Source of the DNA: an uncultured Bacteroidia bacterium
GTDB taxonomy: Bacteria; Bacteroidota; Bacteroidia; Bacteroidales; UBA932
Direction: 5' to 3'
NCBI GenBank assembly: GCA_902788095.1
Contig: CADAIT010000001.1
Coordinates: forward strand, 62,001-126,000
Length of the DNA stretch: 64,000 nt
How positions within the stretch are numbered: position 1 is the stretch's first letter; every line of letters starts with the position of its first letter. The notes under the pieces are model-generated. The model saw only the letters and a list, made by a program, of their open reading frames with translations. It did no database searches and was not told the DNA's origin. The position numbers and the translations under genes are program-made. Positions 54,859-63,010 of this stretch are shown here, piece by piece.

Positions 54859-56135
54859 TGCTTTTACTTGCAGTCAGCGGAGGCATTGACTCCATGTGCC
54901 TTATGGAAAAGGTCCGCGAGGAAGGCGGGCCTTTTGCCGTTGCACACTGCAATTTCGGCCTGCGGGGCTCCGAGAGCGACGGAGACGAAGCTTTCGTCCG
55001 CGCACAAGCCGCCCGGCTCGGCGTTCCCTGCCATGTAAAACGCTTCGACACGGAAGCATACGCCCGGGAACGGGGAATTTCCATCGAGATGGCCGCCCGC
55101 CGGCTGCGCTACCAATGGTTTGGCCGCCTGTGCCGGGAATACGGCTATGAAGCGGTGGCCGTGGCACACAATGCCAACGATAACGCAGAAACACTGATAC
55201 TGAATTTGTTACGTGGAACCGGACTGAAGGGTATCACGGGCATGAAAGCGGAAGGGTTCATCCCGGAGCCGGACTTCGGGGACATTCCCCTGCTTCGGCC
55301 GCTGCTGGAAATGACGCGCGAAGAGATTGAGACATACGCCCGCGGGCGCGGCCTGTCCTGGCGCGAAGACAGCACCAATGCGCAAAGCGACTATAAGCGC
55401 AACAAACTCCGCAACCTGGTGTTCCCCGTCTTTGCCACCATCAACCCCTCGTTCATCCACACCCTGAACCGAAACATGGCCCGCTTCGCCGCAGAACTAG
55501 CTCTCGTCCTCAAAAACGGCCCAATTTCAGGACGAGAGGCCGAAAACCAAGGTGTCATCCTCAAAAACGGCCCAATTTCAGGACGAGAGGAGGCGCATGC
55601 CTCCAAACCCATGGCCACCCTCGGCCGTGCCCCGCAAGGGCAGTTATCCCCGGGGGGATTACAGGGGGAAAAATTATCCCGGAACGGGAGGGGCCCGCAG
55701 TCAGTGCCCGGAGGGCACGACGCATCGGGAGGGACGAGGAGCGAAGCGACGAAGGGTTTGGAGGTATGTGCCTCCTCTCGTGCGTATTCTATCACCGAGG
55801 AAATGTGGGACGGGACGGAGGCAGTGAAGCAGCCCGAGGGGGTGCTGATTCTGGATGCGGACAAGGCCGGCTTCCCGGAAGGGGCCCGTCCGGTCCCGGG
55901 CACATGGGAAAGCGGCGACTGGATTAAACCGCTGGGCGCACCCGGGCGCAAGAAACTGCAGGACTGGTTCACGGACCACCACATTCCGGCCGACGAAAAG
56001 CCGTTTGTACCCCTGCTCAAAAGCCCGGCGGACCCGCATCACGTACTGGCCGTCATCCCCTTCTGCATCGACCACGGCGTCCGCGTCACCGCCGCCACCC
56101 GCCGGATTCTTCGCATTTCCGCAAAAAATGGTTAA
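54858..56135 (+). CDS. tilS: tRNA(Ile)-lysidine synthetase with repeat-derived middle region
   Basis: 425 aa. The N-terminal ATPase has the PP-loop LLLAVSGGIDSMCLMEKV, HCNFGLRGSESDGDEAFVRA, VAVAHNANDNAETLILNLLR and LSWREDSTNAQSDYKRNKLR (to about residue 214). The C-terminal domain (about 325-425) has WESGDWIKPLGAPGRKKLQD, which fits the family. Residues about 215-308 are encoded by palindromic repeat DNA (55501-55780) and contain ILKNGPISGREE twice plus low-complexity Gly/Arg text. In relatives this part is the helical substrate-binding domain, which is not seen here. TilS makes lysidine at the wobble base of tRNA-Ile and is normally essential, so the reading frame has survived the insertion, or a second copy exists, or the gene is failing. 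Confidence 0.85.
   Translation: MLLLAVSGGIDSMCLMEKVREEGGPFAVAHCNFGLRGSESDGDEAFVRAQAARLGVPCHVKRFDTEAYARERGISIEMAARRLRYQWFGRLCREYGYEAVAVAHNANDNAETLILNLLRGTGLKGITGMKAEGFIPEPDFGDIPLLRPLLEMTREEIETYARGRGLSWREDSTNAQSDYKRNKLRNLVFPVFATINPSFIHTLNRNMARFAAELALVLKNGPISGREAENQGVILKNGPISGREEAHASKPMATLGRAPQGQLSPGGLQGEKLSRNGRGPQSVPGGHDASGGTRSEATKGLEVCASSRAYSITEEMWDGTEAVKQPEGVLILDADKAGFPEGARPVPGTWESGDWIKPLGAPGRKKLQDWFTDHHIPADEKPFVPLLKSPADPHHVLAVIPFCIDHGVRVTAATRRILRISAKNG
55501..55780. repeat. In-frame palindromic repeat element inside tilS
   Basis: Two hairpin units with an identical 32-nt core (55508-55539 and 55559-55590) lie 51 nt apart, so they repeat in the same frame. The first has perfect 10-bp arms CTCTCGTCCT/AGGACGAGAG. 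A larger inverted repeat pairs 55584-55610 with 55754-55780 (25 of 27 bases) and encloses about 143 nt that include GGAGCGAAGCGACGAAG, a motif related to the dispersed hairpin repeats elsewhere in the window. Confidence 0.82.
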
Positions 56136-56140
56136 CTTTG
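56133..56140 (+). promoter_or_regulatory. Promoter box of the gpmI operon
   Basis: TAACTTTG matches TAnnTTTG and overlaps the end of tilS. The expected transcript start is about 56147. No TTG element at proper spacing was seen. Confidence 0.5.
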
Positions 56141-56150
56141 CACCCCACGG

Positions 56151-56173
56151 AGGGGGCAAAAACGCCCCTTTTT
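56151..56173 (+). terminator. Terminator-like hairpin in the gpmI leader
   Basis: GGGGC (56153-56157), loop AAAAAC, GCCCC (56164-56168), extended by a G-T and an A-T pair and followed by T5. It may end the proS-tilS transcript or act as an attenuator, since it lies just after the predicted gpmI transcript start. Confidence 0.65.
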
Positions 56174-56204
56174 GCTCCTGACTTGATTACTATCGCAACA
56201 TTAT

Positions 56205-57725
56205 ATGAACAGAAAAGTACTTCTCATGATTTTGGACGGCTGGGGTGAAGGCCGTCACGACTATTCCAACGCCATCTGGACCCAGGGTACACCCAACATC
56301 GACGCCATCCGCGCCCAATACCCCTCCGGTCACCTGCAGGCCTGCGGTGAATTCGTGGGACTTCCGGACGGCCAGATGGGCAACTCGGAGGTAGGTCACA
56401 TGAACCTGGGCGCCGGCCGCGTGGTGTATCAGGACCTGGTGAAAATCAACATCGCCTGCCGCGAGCATAAATTACTGGAAAACAAAGAGATAAAAGCCGT
56501 TTATGACTATGTCAGGCAGAGCGGAAAGAAGCTGCATCTGATGGGCCTCACCTCCCACGGCGGCGTACACAGTTCGCTGGACCACGTTTACGAGTTCCTG
56601 CGCGTAGCCAAGGAGGAAGGACTGGACAAAGTATATGTCCACGCTTTCATGGACGGCCGTGACACGGACCCGCACAGCGGCCTGGGTTTCGTGAAAGAAC
56701 TGGAGGAGAAGATGGCCCTGACCACCGGCAAGGTGGCCTCCGTATGCGGCCGTTTCTATGCCATGGACCGCGACAAACGCTGGTCCCGCGTAAAAGAAGC
56801 CTATGATTTGCTGGTCGAAGGCAAGGGCGCCGCATTTGAAAGTGCCCAGGCCGGCATCCAGGCCAGCTACGACGCGGACGTGACGGACGAATTCATCAAG
56901 CCCATCGTCGTAAGCGAAAACGGCAAGCCCGTAGCCACCGTCGAGGAAGGCGACGCCGTCATTTTCTACAACTTCCGCAACGACCGCGCCCGCGAGCTCA
57001 CCGCCGTTCTCACCCAGCAGGACATGCCGGAAGAGGGCATGCACACCCTCCCGCTGTATTACTGCTGCCTCACCCCCTACGACGCCTCCTTCAAGGGCGT
57101 ACACATCCTGTTCGACAAGGAACTCGTCCAGGACACCCTGGGAGAAACCGTTTCCAAGGCCGGCAAGCACCAGCTCCGCATCGCTGAAACCGAGAAATAC
57201 GCCCATGTGACGTTCTTCTTCAACGGCGGCCGCGAGACCGTGTTCGAGAACGAAGACCGCATCCTGGTGAACAGCCCCAAGGTGCCCACCTATGACCTGC
57301 TGCCGCAGATGAGCGCTCCGGAAGTGGCCGAAAAACTCATCGCCCAAATCCGTACGGAGAAGCAGGACATGATTATCCTGAATTTCGCCAACGGTGACAT
57401 GGTGGGCCATACCGGCGTGTACAATTCCATTACGCAGGCCGTCACGTGCATCGACCGCCTGGTGAAAGAAGTGGTGGACGAGGCCGTCGCCCACGACTAT
57501 GTGGTGCTGCTCACGGCCGACCACGGCAATGCAGACTTTGCCGTGAACGCAGACGGAACGCCCAACACCGCGCACTCCCTGAACACGGTCCAGTTTGTGG
57601 TAATCAACGCAGGCGATGCCGTAAAAACCGTGAAGGACGGAGCGCTGTGCAACGTGGCGCCCACCATCCTGAAGCTTATGGGCATCCCCCAGCCTGCCGC
57701 CATGACTGCAGAGCCGCTTATTTAG
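56205..57725 (+). CDS. gpmI: 2,3-bisphosphoglycerate-independent phosphoglycerate mutase
   Basis: 506 aa, normal for the family. [20 protein letters not shown] starts the phosphatase half. The catalytic serine lies in [20 protein letters not shown], phosphotransferase residues in [10 protein letters not shown] and DRDKRWSRV, and the second metal site in [16 protein letters not shown]. It interconverts 3- and 2-phosphoglycerate in glycolysis and needs Mn. It is transcribed toward lpxD, which begins 2 nt after its stop. Confidence 0.96.
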   Translation: MNRKVLLMILDGWGEGRHDYSNAIWTQGTPNIDAIRAQYPSGHLQACGEFVGLPDGQMGNSEVGHMNLGAGRVVYQDLVKINIACREHKLLENKEIKAVYDYVRQSGKKLHLMGLTSHGGVHSSLDHVYEFLRVAKEEGLDKVYVHAFMDGRDTDPHSGLGFVKELEEKMALTTGKVASVCGRFYAMDRDKRWSRVKEAYDLLVEGKGAAFESAQAGIQASYDADVTDEFIKPIVVSENGKPVATVEEGDAVIFYNFRNDRARELTAVLTQQDMPEEGMHTLPLYYCCLTPYDASFKGVHILFDKELVQDTLGETVSKAGKHQLRIAETEKYAHVTFFFNGGRETVFENEDRILVNSPKVPTYDLLPQMSAPEVAEKLIAQIRTEKQDMIILNFANGDMVGHTGVYNSITQAVTCIDRLVKEVVDEAVAHDYVVLLTADHGNADFAVNADGTPNTAHSLNTVQFVVINAGDAVKTVKDGALCNVAPTILKLMGIPQPAAMTAEPLI

Positions 57726-57726
57726 T

Positions 57727-58716
57727 ATGGAATTTACCGCCCAGGATTTAGCCCGCTTACTGAAAGGTACGGTAGAAGGAGACGAGAACGCCACGGCCAC
57801 CCAGTTCGCCAAAATCGAACATGGAAGGCCGGGCACGCTCTCCTTTTTTGCCAATCCCCAGTATGAGTCCTATGTATATACCAGCAAGGCGTCCATTCTT
57901 ATCGTGGACAAAAGTTTTGTCCCCAAACAAGCCGTGACGCCCACGCTGGTGCGGGTAGATAATGCCTATTCCGCCGTCGCCGCCCTCCTGAAATACACGG
58001 CCGACAAAAAGAAGAAGGCCAAGCGGCACCGCAGCCTGCGCGCCCGCTGGTTCCTGAGCACCCGCTTCGGGAAACGGGTCTATCTGGGCGCATTTTCCTA
58101 CGTGGGACGACACACCCGCATCGGCGACAATACCATTATACATGAGCAGGTGTACATCGGCGACGACTGCACCATCGGCAAGAATTGCATCTTTTATCCC
58201 GGCGTGCGCATTTATCCGGGCATGGTGATTGGAGACAACGTCATCCTGCACAGCGGCGTAGTCATCGGGGCCGACGGATTCGGGAACGCTCCCCGGCCGG
58301 ACGGCAGCTGGGAGAAGATTGAGCACCTGGGCAACGTGGTTATCGGCAACGATGTGGAAATCGGCGCCAACACCACCGTGGACCGGGCGCAGATGGAATC
58401 CACCGTCATCGGCAACGGCGTACGCATTGACAACCTGTGCATGATTGCGCACAATGTCATTATCGGCGACCATACCGCCATGGCGGCCCAGACGGGGATT
58501 GCCGGATCGGCCGAAATCGGGAAATACTGCATTCTCGCCGGACAGGTGGGCATTGCCGGCCATGTCAAAATTGCCGACCATACCACCCTCATGGGGCAGA
58601 GCGGCGTCATCGGGAACATCAGGACGGAAGGACAGACGCTGCTGGGCTCCCCCGCCATTCCCGCCGGCGAATATATGAAAGCCTACGCCCTGTTCAGGCG
58701 GGCAGCCAAAGACTGA
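57727..58716 (+). CDS. lpxD: UDP-3-O-(3-hydroxyacyl)glucosamine N-acyltransferase
   Basis: 329 aa. The N-terminal domain (about 1-100) binds the uridine moiety. It is followed by many hexapeptide repeats of a left-handed beta-helix ([43 protein letters not shown]). The catalytic His lies in [20 protein letters not shown]. It adds the second acyl chain to the sugar in lipid A synthesis. It is the first lpx gene of a gpmI-lpxD-lpxC-lpxA-wbqC-like run with very short gaps. Confidence 0.93.
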   Translation: MEFTAQDLARLLKGTVEGDENATATQFAKIEHGRPGTLSFFANPQYESYVYTSKASILIVDKSFVPKQAVTPTLVRVDNAYSAVAALLKYTADKKKKAKRHRSLRARWFLSTRFGKRVYLGAFSYVGRHTRIGDNTIIHEQVYIGDDCTIGKNCIFYPGVRIYPGMVIGDNVILHSGVVIGADGFGNAPRPDGSWEKIEHLGNVVIGNDVEIGANTTVDRAQMESTVIGNGVRIDNLCMIAHNVIIGDHTAMAAQTGIAGSAEIGKYCILAGQVGIAGHVKIADHTTLMGQSGVIGNIRTEGQTLLGSPAIPAGEYMKAYALFRRAAKD

Positions 58717-58726
58717 ACCTCCGGGC

Positions 58727-59638
58727 ATGGGCAGGAACCAGCATACCGTAAAGAAAGCATACTATTTCCAAGGAAAAGGCATGCATACGGGCACCTATGC
58801 ACACATGAAGCTCATGCCCGCTCCTGCCCATTCCGGCATTCGGTTCCGCCGGACGGACCTCCGCTCCAAACCTGTCATCGAGGCCCTGGCGGAGAATGTG
58901 AGCAACACGGCCCGCAGCACCACCCTTTCCAGCCACGAAGCCGTGGTGGTCACCGTCGAGCACCTTCTGAGCGCCCTCGCCGGCATGGGCGTGGACAATG
59001 CGCTCATCGAGCTGGACAACATTGAAGTTCCCATCCTGGACGGCAGCGCCCGCCCTTTCATCATCCCCATTCTGAAGGACGGATTGGAGGACCAGGGCGT
59101 CCCGCGGCAGTATATCGACATACCGCAGACGCTGGAGGTCCACGACGAACGCTCCGGCTCCTGGATTCGGATAGAGCCCTCGGATGCGCCCGAGGCGGAC
59201 GTTACCGTAGATTTCAATTCCAACATTCTGGGCATCCAGAACGCCCGCTGGGACGAGCGGACAGACTACGCCCGTGAAATCGGCCCGTGCAGGACTTTCG
59301 TGTTCTTCCACGAAATCGAATACCTGTTCCGCAACAACCTCATCAAAGGGGGCGACGTGGACAACGCCATCGTCATTGTGGAGCATGCGGTAGATGAAGA
59401 GCAGCTGAGCAGCATCTCCAAGCTGTTCAACCTGCCGGGACTTCAAATAACGGACAAAGGCTACCTGAACAACCTGCAGCTGCACTTTCCGGACGAATGT
59501 GGCCGGCACAAGCTGCTGGACCTGCTGGGAGACCTCCGTCTTGTCGGCGGCTACATGAACGCACGGGTTACTGCCTACAAGCCTGGCCACAGTATCAACA
59601 CCCGGGCAGCCAAGGCTGTCAGGGCAATGTTAAAATAA
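58727..59638 (+). CDS. lpxC: UDP-3-O-acyl-N-acetylglucosamine deacetylase (LpxC, no FabZ fusion)
   Basis: 303 aa. The zinc ligands are visible: His in VTVEHLLSALAGMGVDNALI, His and Asp in ECGRHKLLDLLGDLRLVGG, and the later catalytic His in YKPGHSINTRAAKAVR. LpxC does the committed deacetylation in lipid A synthesis. In most Bacteroidota LpxC is fused to FabZ as a protein of about 460 aa. Here the gene stops after the LpxC half, and lpxA starts 7 nt later, so FabZ must be encoded elsewhere. Confidence 0.93.
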   Translation: MGRNQHTVKKAYYFQGKGMHTGTYAHMKLMPAPAHSGIRFRRTDLRSKPVIEALAENVSNTARSTTLSSHEAVVVTVEHLLSALAGMGVDNALIELDNIEVPILDGSARPFIIPILKDGLEDQGVPRQYIDIPQTLEVHDERSGSWIRIEPSDAPEADVTVDFNSNILGIQNARWDERTDYAREIGPCRTFVFFHEIEYLFRNNLIKGGDVDNAIVIVEHAVDEEQLSSISKLFNLPGLQITDKGYLNNLQLHFPDECGRHKLLDLLGDLRLVGGYMNARVTAYKPGHSINTRAAKAVRAMLK

Positions 59639-59645
59639 GAGCAGC

Positions 59646-60443
59646 ATGAACAAAATCCATCCCATGGCCTATGTGGACCCTGCTGCCAGACTGGGAGACC
59701 AGGTCGAAGTGGGTCCCTTCGCCTTCATCGATGCCGATACGGACATCGGCGACGGCTGCCGCATCCTGAACGGCGCCACTATCTACAACCATGTGAAGAT
59801 GGGCAGGGACTGCACCGTCTTTCCCGGCGCTGTGGTAGGAGGCATCCCGCAGGACCTCAAATACGAGGGGGAAGAGTCCTGGGTGCAGATCGGCGAGCGC
59901 GTAACCATCCGCGAATGCGCCACCATCAACCGCGGGACCGCGGCCAGCGGAAAAGGCGTTACCCGCATCGGCGACGACACCCTGATCATGTCGTACGCCC
60001 ACATCGCACACGACTGCCAGATTGGCCATCACTGCATTATCGTAAGCTATGCCGGACTGGCCGGAGAAACAGACGTCCACGACTGGGGCGTGATGGGCGG
60101 ACAATCCGGTTCCCACCAGTTTTCAAGGGTGGGCACACACGGTTTCGTGGCGGCTCAGGCCAAACTGACCAAGGATGTCCCCCCCTATACGCTGGCCGGC
60201 CGGGAACCCATTGTGTTCGAAGGCGTGAACCGGGTGGGTCTGCTGCGGCGCGGCTTCACCGAAGAACAGGTAAACGAAATCAAGGCCATTTACGACGTCA
60301 TCTACTTCCAGGGCATGAACGTAAGCCAGGCGGTAGCCCATATCGAGGCCAACTTCCCCGCCACGGAACAGCGCGATACCATCCTCCGTTTCATCCACGA
60401 ATCCAAACGCGGCATCATCCCCAAGCCGCGTCCTGTCCGGTAG
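59646..60443 (+). CDS. lpxA: Acyl-[acyl-carrier-protein]-UDP-N-acetylglucosamine O-acyltransferase
   Basis: 265 aa. The beta-helix hexapeptide repeats start at HPMAYVDPAARLGDQVEVGP. The catalytic His is in DTLIMSYAHIAHDCQIGHHC, and the lid region VFEGVNRVGLLRRGFTEEQV with the C-terminal helical domain is typical. It adds the first acyl chain to UDP-GlcNAc. The last base of its stop is the first base of the next gene (TAGTG). Confidence 0.95.
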   Translation: MNKIHPMAYVDPAARLGDQVEVGPFAFIDADTDIGDGCRILNGATIYNHVKMGRDCTVFPGAVVGGIPQDLKYEGEESWVQIGERVTIRECATINRGTAASGKGVTRIGDDTLIMSYAHIAHDCQIGHHCIIVSYAGLAGETDVHDWGVMGGQSGSHQFSRVGTHGFVAAQAKLTKDVPPYTLAGREPIVFEGVNRVGLLRRGFTEEQVNEIKAIYDVIYFQGMNVSQAVAHIEANFPATEQRDTILRFIHESKRGIIPKPRPVR

Positions 60444-61084
60444 TGCTGCTTTCAAGCGCATATTTTCCGCCTTTGAGCTGGCTGGCCCTTGCAGCCCGCG
60501 ATTTCACCTTGTCCCCGGACCGGATTCTCCCTTCCGCCGTGCAGCTGGAAGCCTGCGAGAACTATCAGAAGCAAAGCTACCGAAACCGCTGCTATATCCT
60601 GGCCGGCGACGGCGTGCAAATGCTCCAGGTTCCCGTGAAACATGCATCCAGCGCCATCAGGGATGTGCGGGTGGACTATTCCACACCCTGGGTGACGCGC
60701 ACGAAGCGGGCGCTGGATACGGCCTATGAAACGGCCGCTTACTACGCGTATTATCGGGACGATGTTTTTGCCGTCCTGGATGCCAGGCCCGAAACGCTGT
60801 GGGAATTGAACCTCGCCACCATCGGCCTGCTGCTGGAAAAAACAGGCATCGCCTGCACGCTCTCCCCCAGTTCTTCCTTTGCCGCACCGGACAGCCAGCC
60901 CGACGACTACCGCTTTGCCATCCACCCCAAGCATCCGGACAGCGTGCTGGAGATGCTGCGCCTGGAAAGACCTTACTATCAGGTTTTTCGTGACCGCATG
61001 GGCGGCTTTGTCCCGCGGCTGAGCGGCCTCGACCTCCTTTTCAACGAAGGGCCGGACAGCATTTCGTGGCTCAAGCGCCTGTAA
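60443..61084 (+). CDS. WbqC-family protein
   Basis: 213 aa from a GTG at 60443 that overlaps the lpxA stop. No in-frame ATG nearby precedes the conserved start region LLSSAYFPPLSWLALAARDF. The body has ESCENYQ-like EACENYQKQSYRNRCYILAG, WVTRTKRALDTAYETAAYYA and HPKHPDSVLEMLRLERPYYQ, patterns seen in the WbqC-like family. Members occur near lipopolysaccharide and glycan genes, but the activity is not settled. The longer open frame upstream of 60443 lies inside lpxA and is not used. Confidence 0.75.
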   Translation: MLLSSAYFPPLSWLALAARDFTLSPDRILPSAVQLEACENYQKQSYRNRCYILAGDGVQMLQVPVKHASSAIRDVRVDYSTPWVTRTKRALDTAYETAAYYAYYRDDVFAVLDARPETLWELNLATIGLLLEKTGIACTLSPSSSFAAPDSQPDDYRFAIHPKHPDSVLEMLRLERPYYQVFRDRMGGFVPRLSGLDLLFNEGPDSISWLKRL

Positions 61085-61086
61085 AG

Positions 61087-61118
61087 TTTGGAATTTTACA
61101 AGATTATTCCTATATTTG
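61087..61118 (+). promoter_or_regulatory. Promoter of rimP-nusA-infB
   Basis: TTTG (61087-61090), 20 nt, then TATATTTG (61111-61118), a full match to the Bacteroidota pattern. Start is expected at about 61125. Confidence 0.75.
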
Positions 61119-61131
61119 CACCTGTGAACGA

Positions 61132-61162
61132 GATAGAGGACGTCGGTCCCCTATCTTTTTTT
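61132..61162 (+). terminator. Terminator-like hairpin in the rimP leader
   Basis: GATAGAGG (61132-61139) pairs with CCCCTATC (61148-61155) with one mismatch, then seven T. It follows the predicted transcript start by about 7 nt and could be an attenuator or the end of the lpx transcript. Confidence 0.65.
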
Positions 61163-61196
61163 AGATTCTTCGCCCCCAGGAGGGGCACAGAATGAC
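61163..61196. repeat. Dispersed hairpin repeat, copy 2 (before rimP)
   Basis: AGATTCTTCGC and CACAGAATGACA flank a GCCCC/GGGGC stem. It lies between the leader hairpin and the rimP start and would fold in the mRNA. Confidence 0.75.
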
Positions 61197-61202
61197 AGGA
61201 GC

Positions 61203-61670
61203 ATGAACAAAGAACAAATCATACAGGCGGTAACGCCGGCCGTGGAGCAGCGGGGCTGCTTCCTGGTAGAAGTAAGCGTAAGCGCGGAGAACGACATTGA
61301 GATTGTCATCGAGAAGGAGGAGGGCATTGTGGACTGGGAGGACTGCGCTGCCATCGACCAAGTAATGCATGCCGCCTTTAGCCAGGACGACGAAGACTAT
61401 GCCCTTACGGTGTCATCGGCCGGACTGGACCGCCCGTTCAAGGTATTCAAGCAATTCCTGAAGGCCGTGGGAACACAGGTGGATGTCAAGTTCAAAGGCG
61501 GGAAACGCCTGGTCGCCACGCTGGAAAGCGCCACGGAAGAGAGCGTGACGCTCCGCTACACGGCCCTGGAGGCCGTAGAGGGGAAAAAGAAGAAGGAAAA
61601 AGTGGAGCATACGGATACCTGTCCCCTGTCGGAAATCAACAGCGTTACTCCGTACGTGGAGTTCAAGTAG
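61203..61670 (+). CDS. rimP: Ribosome maturation factor RimP
   Basis: 155 aa. RimP features include the N-terminal QRGCFLVEVSVSAENDIEIV and EEGIVDWEDCAAIDQVMHAA and the conserved VSSAGLDRPFKVFKQFLKAV with the C-terminal SH3-like region. It helps mature the 30S subunit. Its flanks each carry a copy of the dispersed hairpin repeat, the second beginning at its stop codon. It heads the rimP-nusA-infB operon. Confidence 0.92.
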   Translation: MNKEQIIQAVTPAVEQRGCFLVEVSVSAENDIEIVIEKEEGIVDWEDCAAIDQVMHAAFSQDDEDYALTVSSAGLDRPFKVFKQFLKAVGTQVDVKFKGGKRLVATLESATEESVTLRYTALEAVEGKKKKEKVEHTDTCPLSEINSVTPYVEFK

Positions 61671-61694
61671 ATTCTTCGCTGCGCTCAGAATGAC
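61670..61694. repeat. Dispersed hairpin repeat, copy 3 (rimP-nusA junction)
   Basis: GATTCTTCGC-TGC-GCTCAGAATGACA starts at the last base of the rimP stop codon. Same flanks as the copies at 49055 and 61163, with a minimal centre. Confidence 0.8.
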
Positions 61695-61717
61695 AATAAA
61701 GTAATACATACATAAAC

Positions 61718-62986
61718 ATGGCAAAAGAAAAAGAGAAAGAAGTAACCTTGATTGATGCCTTCAAGGACTTCAAGGAAGAAAAAAGCATCGACCGTCCGGT
61801 GATGCTCGGTGTACTGAAGGATGTATTCCTCACCCAGCTGGCCAAGACCTACGGCAGCGCGGACAACTTCGACGTCATCATCAACGTGGACAAAGGAGAC
61901 TGCGAAATCTACCAGAACTTCGAGGTCGTGGAAAAAGTGGAAGACCCTGTCACCCAAATCACCGTGGAGGAAATCGCCGCGGAGACCGGCGACGACGACT
62001 ACGAAATCGGCGACACCTTCACCCGCAAGCTCTCCCTGGCCTCCTTCGGCCGCCGCGGCATCCTGAACATCCGCCAGAACCTGCAGGGCCGTATCATGGA
62101 CATTGAGAAGGCCAATGTGTTCAAGAAGTACTCGGAGCGTGTCGGTGAAATTTTCACCGGCGAGATATATCAGACCTGGAAGAACGAAGTGCTCATCCTG
62201 GACGAGGAGGGCAACGAACTCCGCATGCCCAAAAGCGAGCAGATCCCCGGCGAGCGCTTCAAGAAGAGCGATTCGGTGCGCGCCATCATCAAGAGCGTGG
62301 AGATGAAGAACAACACCACGCCGTATATCGTGCTTTCCCGCACGTCCGACAGTTTCCTGGAGAAGCTCTTCGAAATGGAAGTCCCGGAAATCTACGACGG
62401 CCTCATCACCGTGAAGAAGGTTGTCCGCATCCCCGGCGAGCGTGCCAAGGTGGCGGTGGAATCCTATGACGACCGCATCGACCCCATCGGCGCATGTATC
62501 GGCGTGAAGGGTTCCCGCATCATGGGTATCGTACGCGAGCTGCGCAACGAGAACATCGACGTGATTCAGTGGAGCTCTAACCCGCAGCTGATGATTCAGC
62601 GTGCCCTCAACCCGGCCCGCATCTCCCGTATAGACCTGGGCAGCAGCCCCGAAGAGAAAATCAAAGTGTACATGCAGGCGGACGAAGTGAAGAAAGGTAT
62701 CGGCAAGGGCGGCGTGAACATCAAACTGGCCGGCATGCTGGTGGGCCGCGAGATTGAAGTCTGGCGCGAGCTGCCGCAGAACGAGGAAGAGGAGGACGAC
62801 GTGCTGCTGAGCGAGTTCACGGACGTAATCGACCCTTGGGTAATCGAGCGCCTGCAGAGCATCGGCTGCGACACGGCACGCAGCGTCATGGCGCTGGCTC
62901 CCGCCGACATCGCCTCCCGGGCAGACCTGGAAGACGAAACCGTGGAAGAAGTGCTCCGTATCCTGCACGAAGAGTTTGAAGACTAA
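61718..62986 (+). CDS. nusA: Transcription termination/antitermination factor NusA
   Basis: 422 aa. The N-terminal polymerase-binding part (about 1-130) leads to an S1 domain (about 135-205; SERVGEIFTGEIYQTWKNEV). Two KH domains follow (IDPIGACIGVKGSRIMGIVR and GIGKGGVNIKLAGMLVGREI, both with Gly-x-x-Gly). The protein ends in a helix-hairpin region (VIERLQSIGCDTARSVMALA) without the acidic repeats of E. coli. It controls pausing and termination. A terminator-like leader hairpin upstream of rimP is a natural candidate for its feedback. Confidence 0.95.
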   Translation: MAKEKEKEVTLIDAFKDFKEEKSIDRPVMLGVLKDVFLTQLAKTYGSADNFDVIINVDKGDCEIYQNFEVVEKVEDPVTQITVEEIAAETGDDDYEIGDTFTRKLSLASFGRRGILNIRQNLQGRIMDIEKANVFKKYSERVGEIFTGEIYQTWKNEVLILDEEGNELRMPKSEQIPGERFKKSDSVRAIIKSVEMKNNTTPYIVLSRTSDSFLEKLFEMEVPEIYDGLITVKKVVRIPGERAKVAVESYDDRIDPIGACIGVKGSRIMGIVRELRNENIDVIQWSSNPQLMIQRALNPARISRIDLGSSPEEKIKVYMQADEVKKGIGKGGVNIKLAGMLVGREIEVWRELPQNEEEEDDVLLSEFTDVIDPWVIERLQSIGCDTARSVMALAPADIASRADLEDETVEEVLRILHEEFED

Positions 62987-63010
62987 TTTAGAAAACATAG
63001 GGGGTTATAT

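Noticed and set aside
55391-56020. Minus-strand open frame across the tilS repeat region
   Set aside because: It is produced by the same palindromic repeats and has no domain or ribosome-binding site.
59915-60442. Upstream extension of the WbqC-family frame
   Set aside because: It lies inside lpxA in another frame and gives an Arg/His-rich shadow translation.
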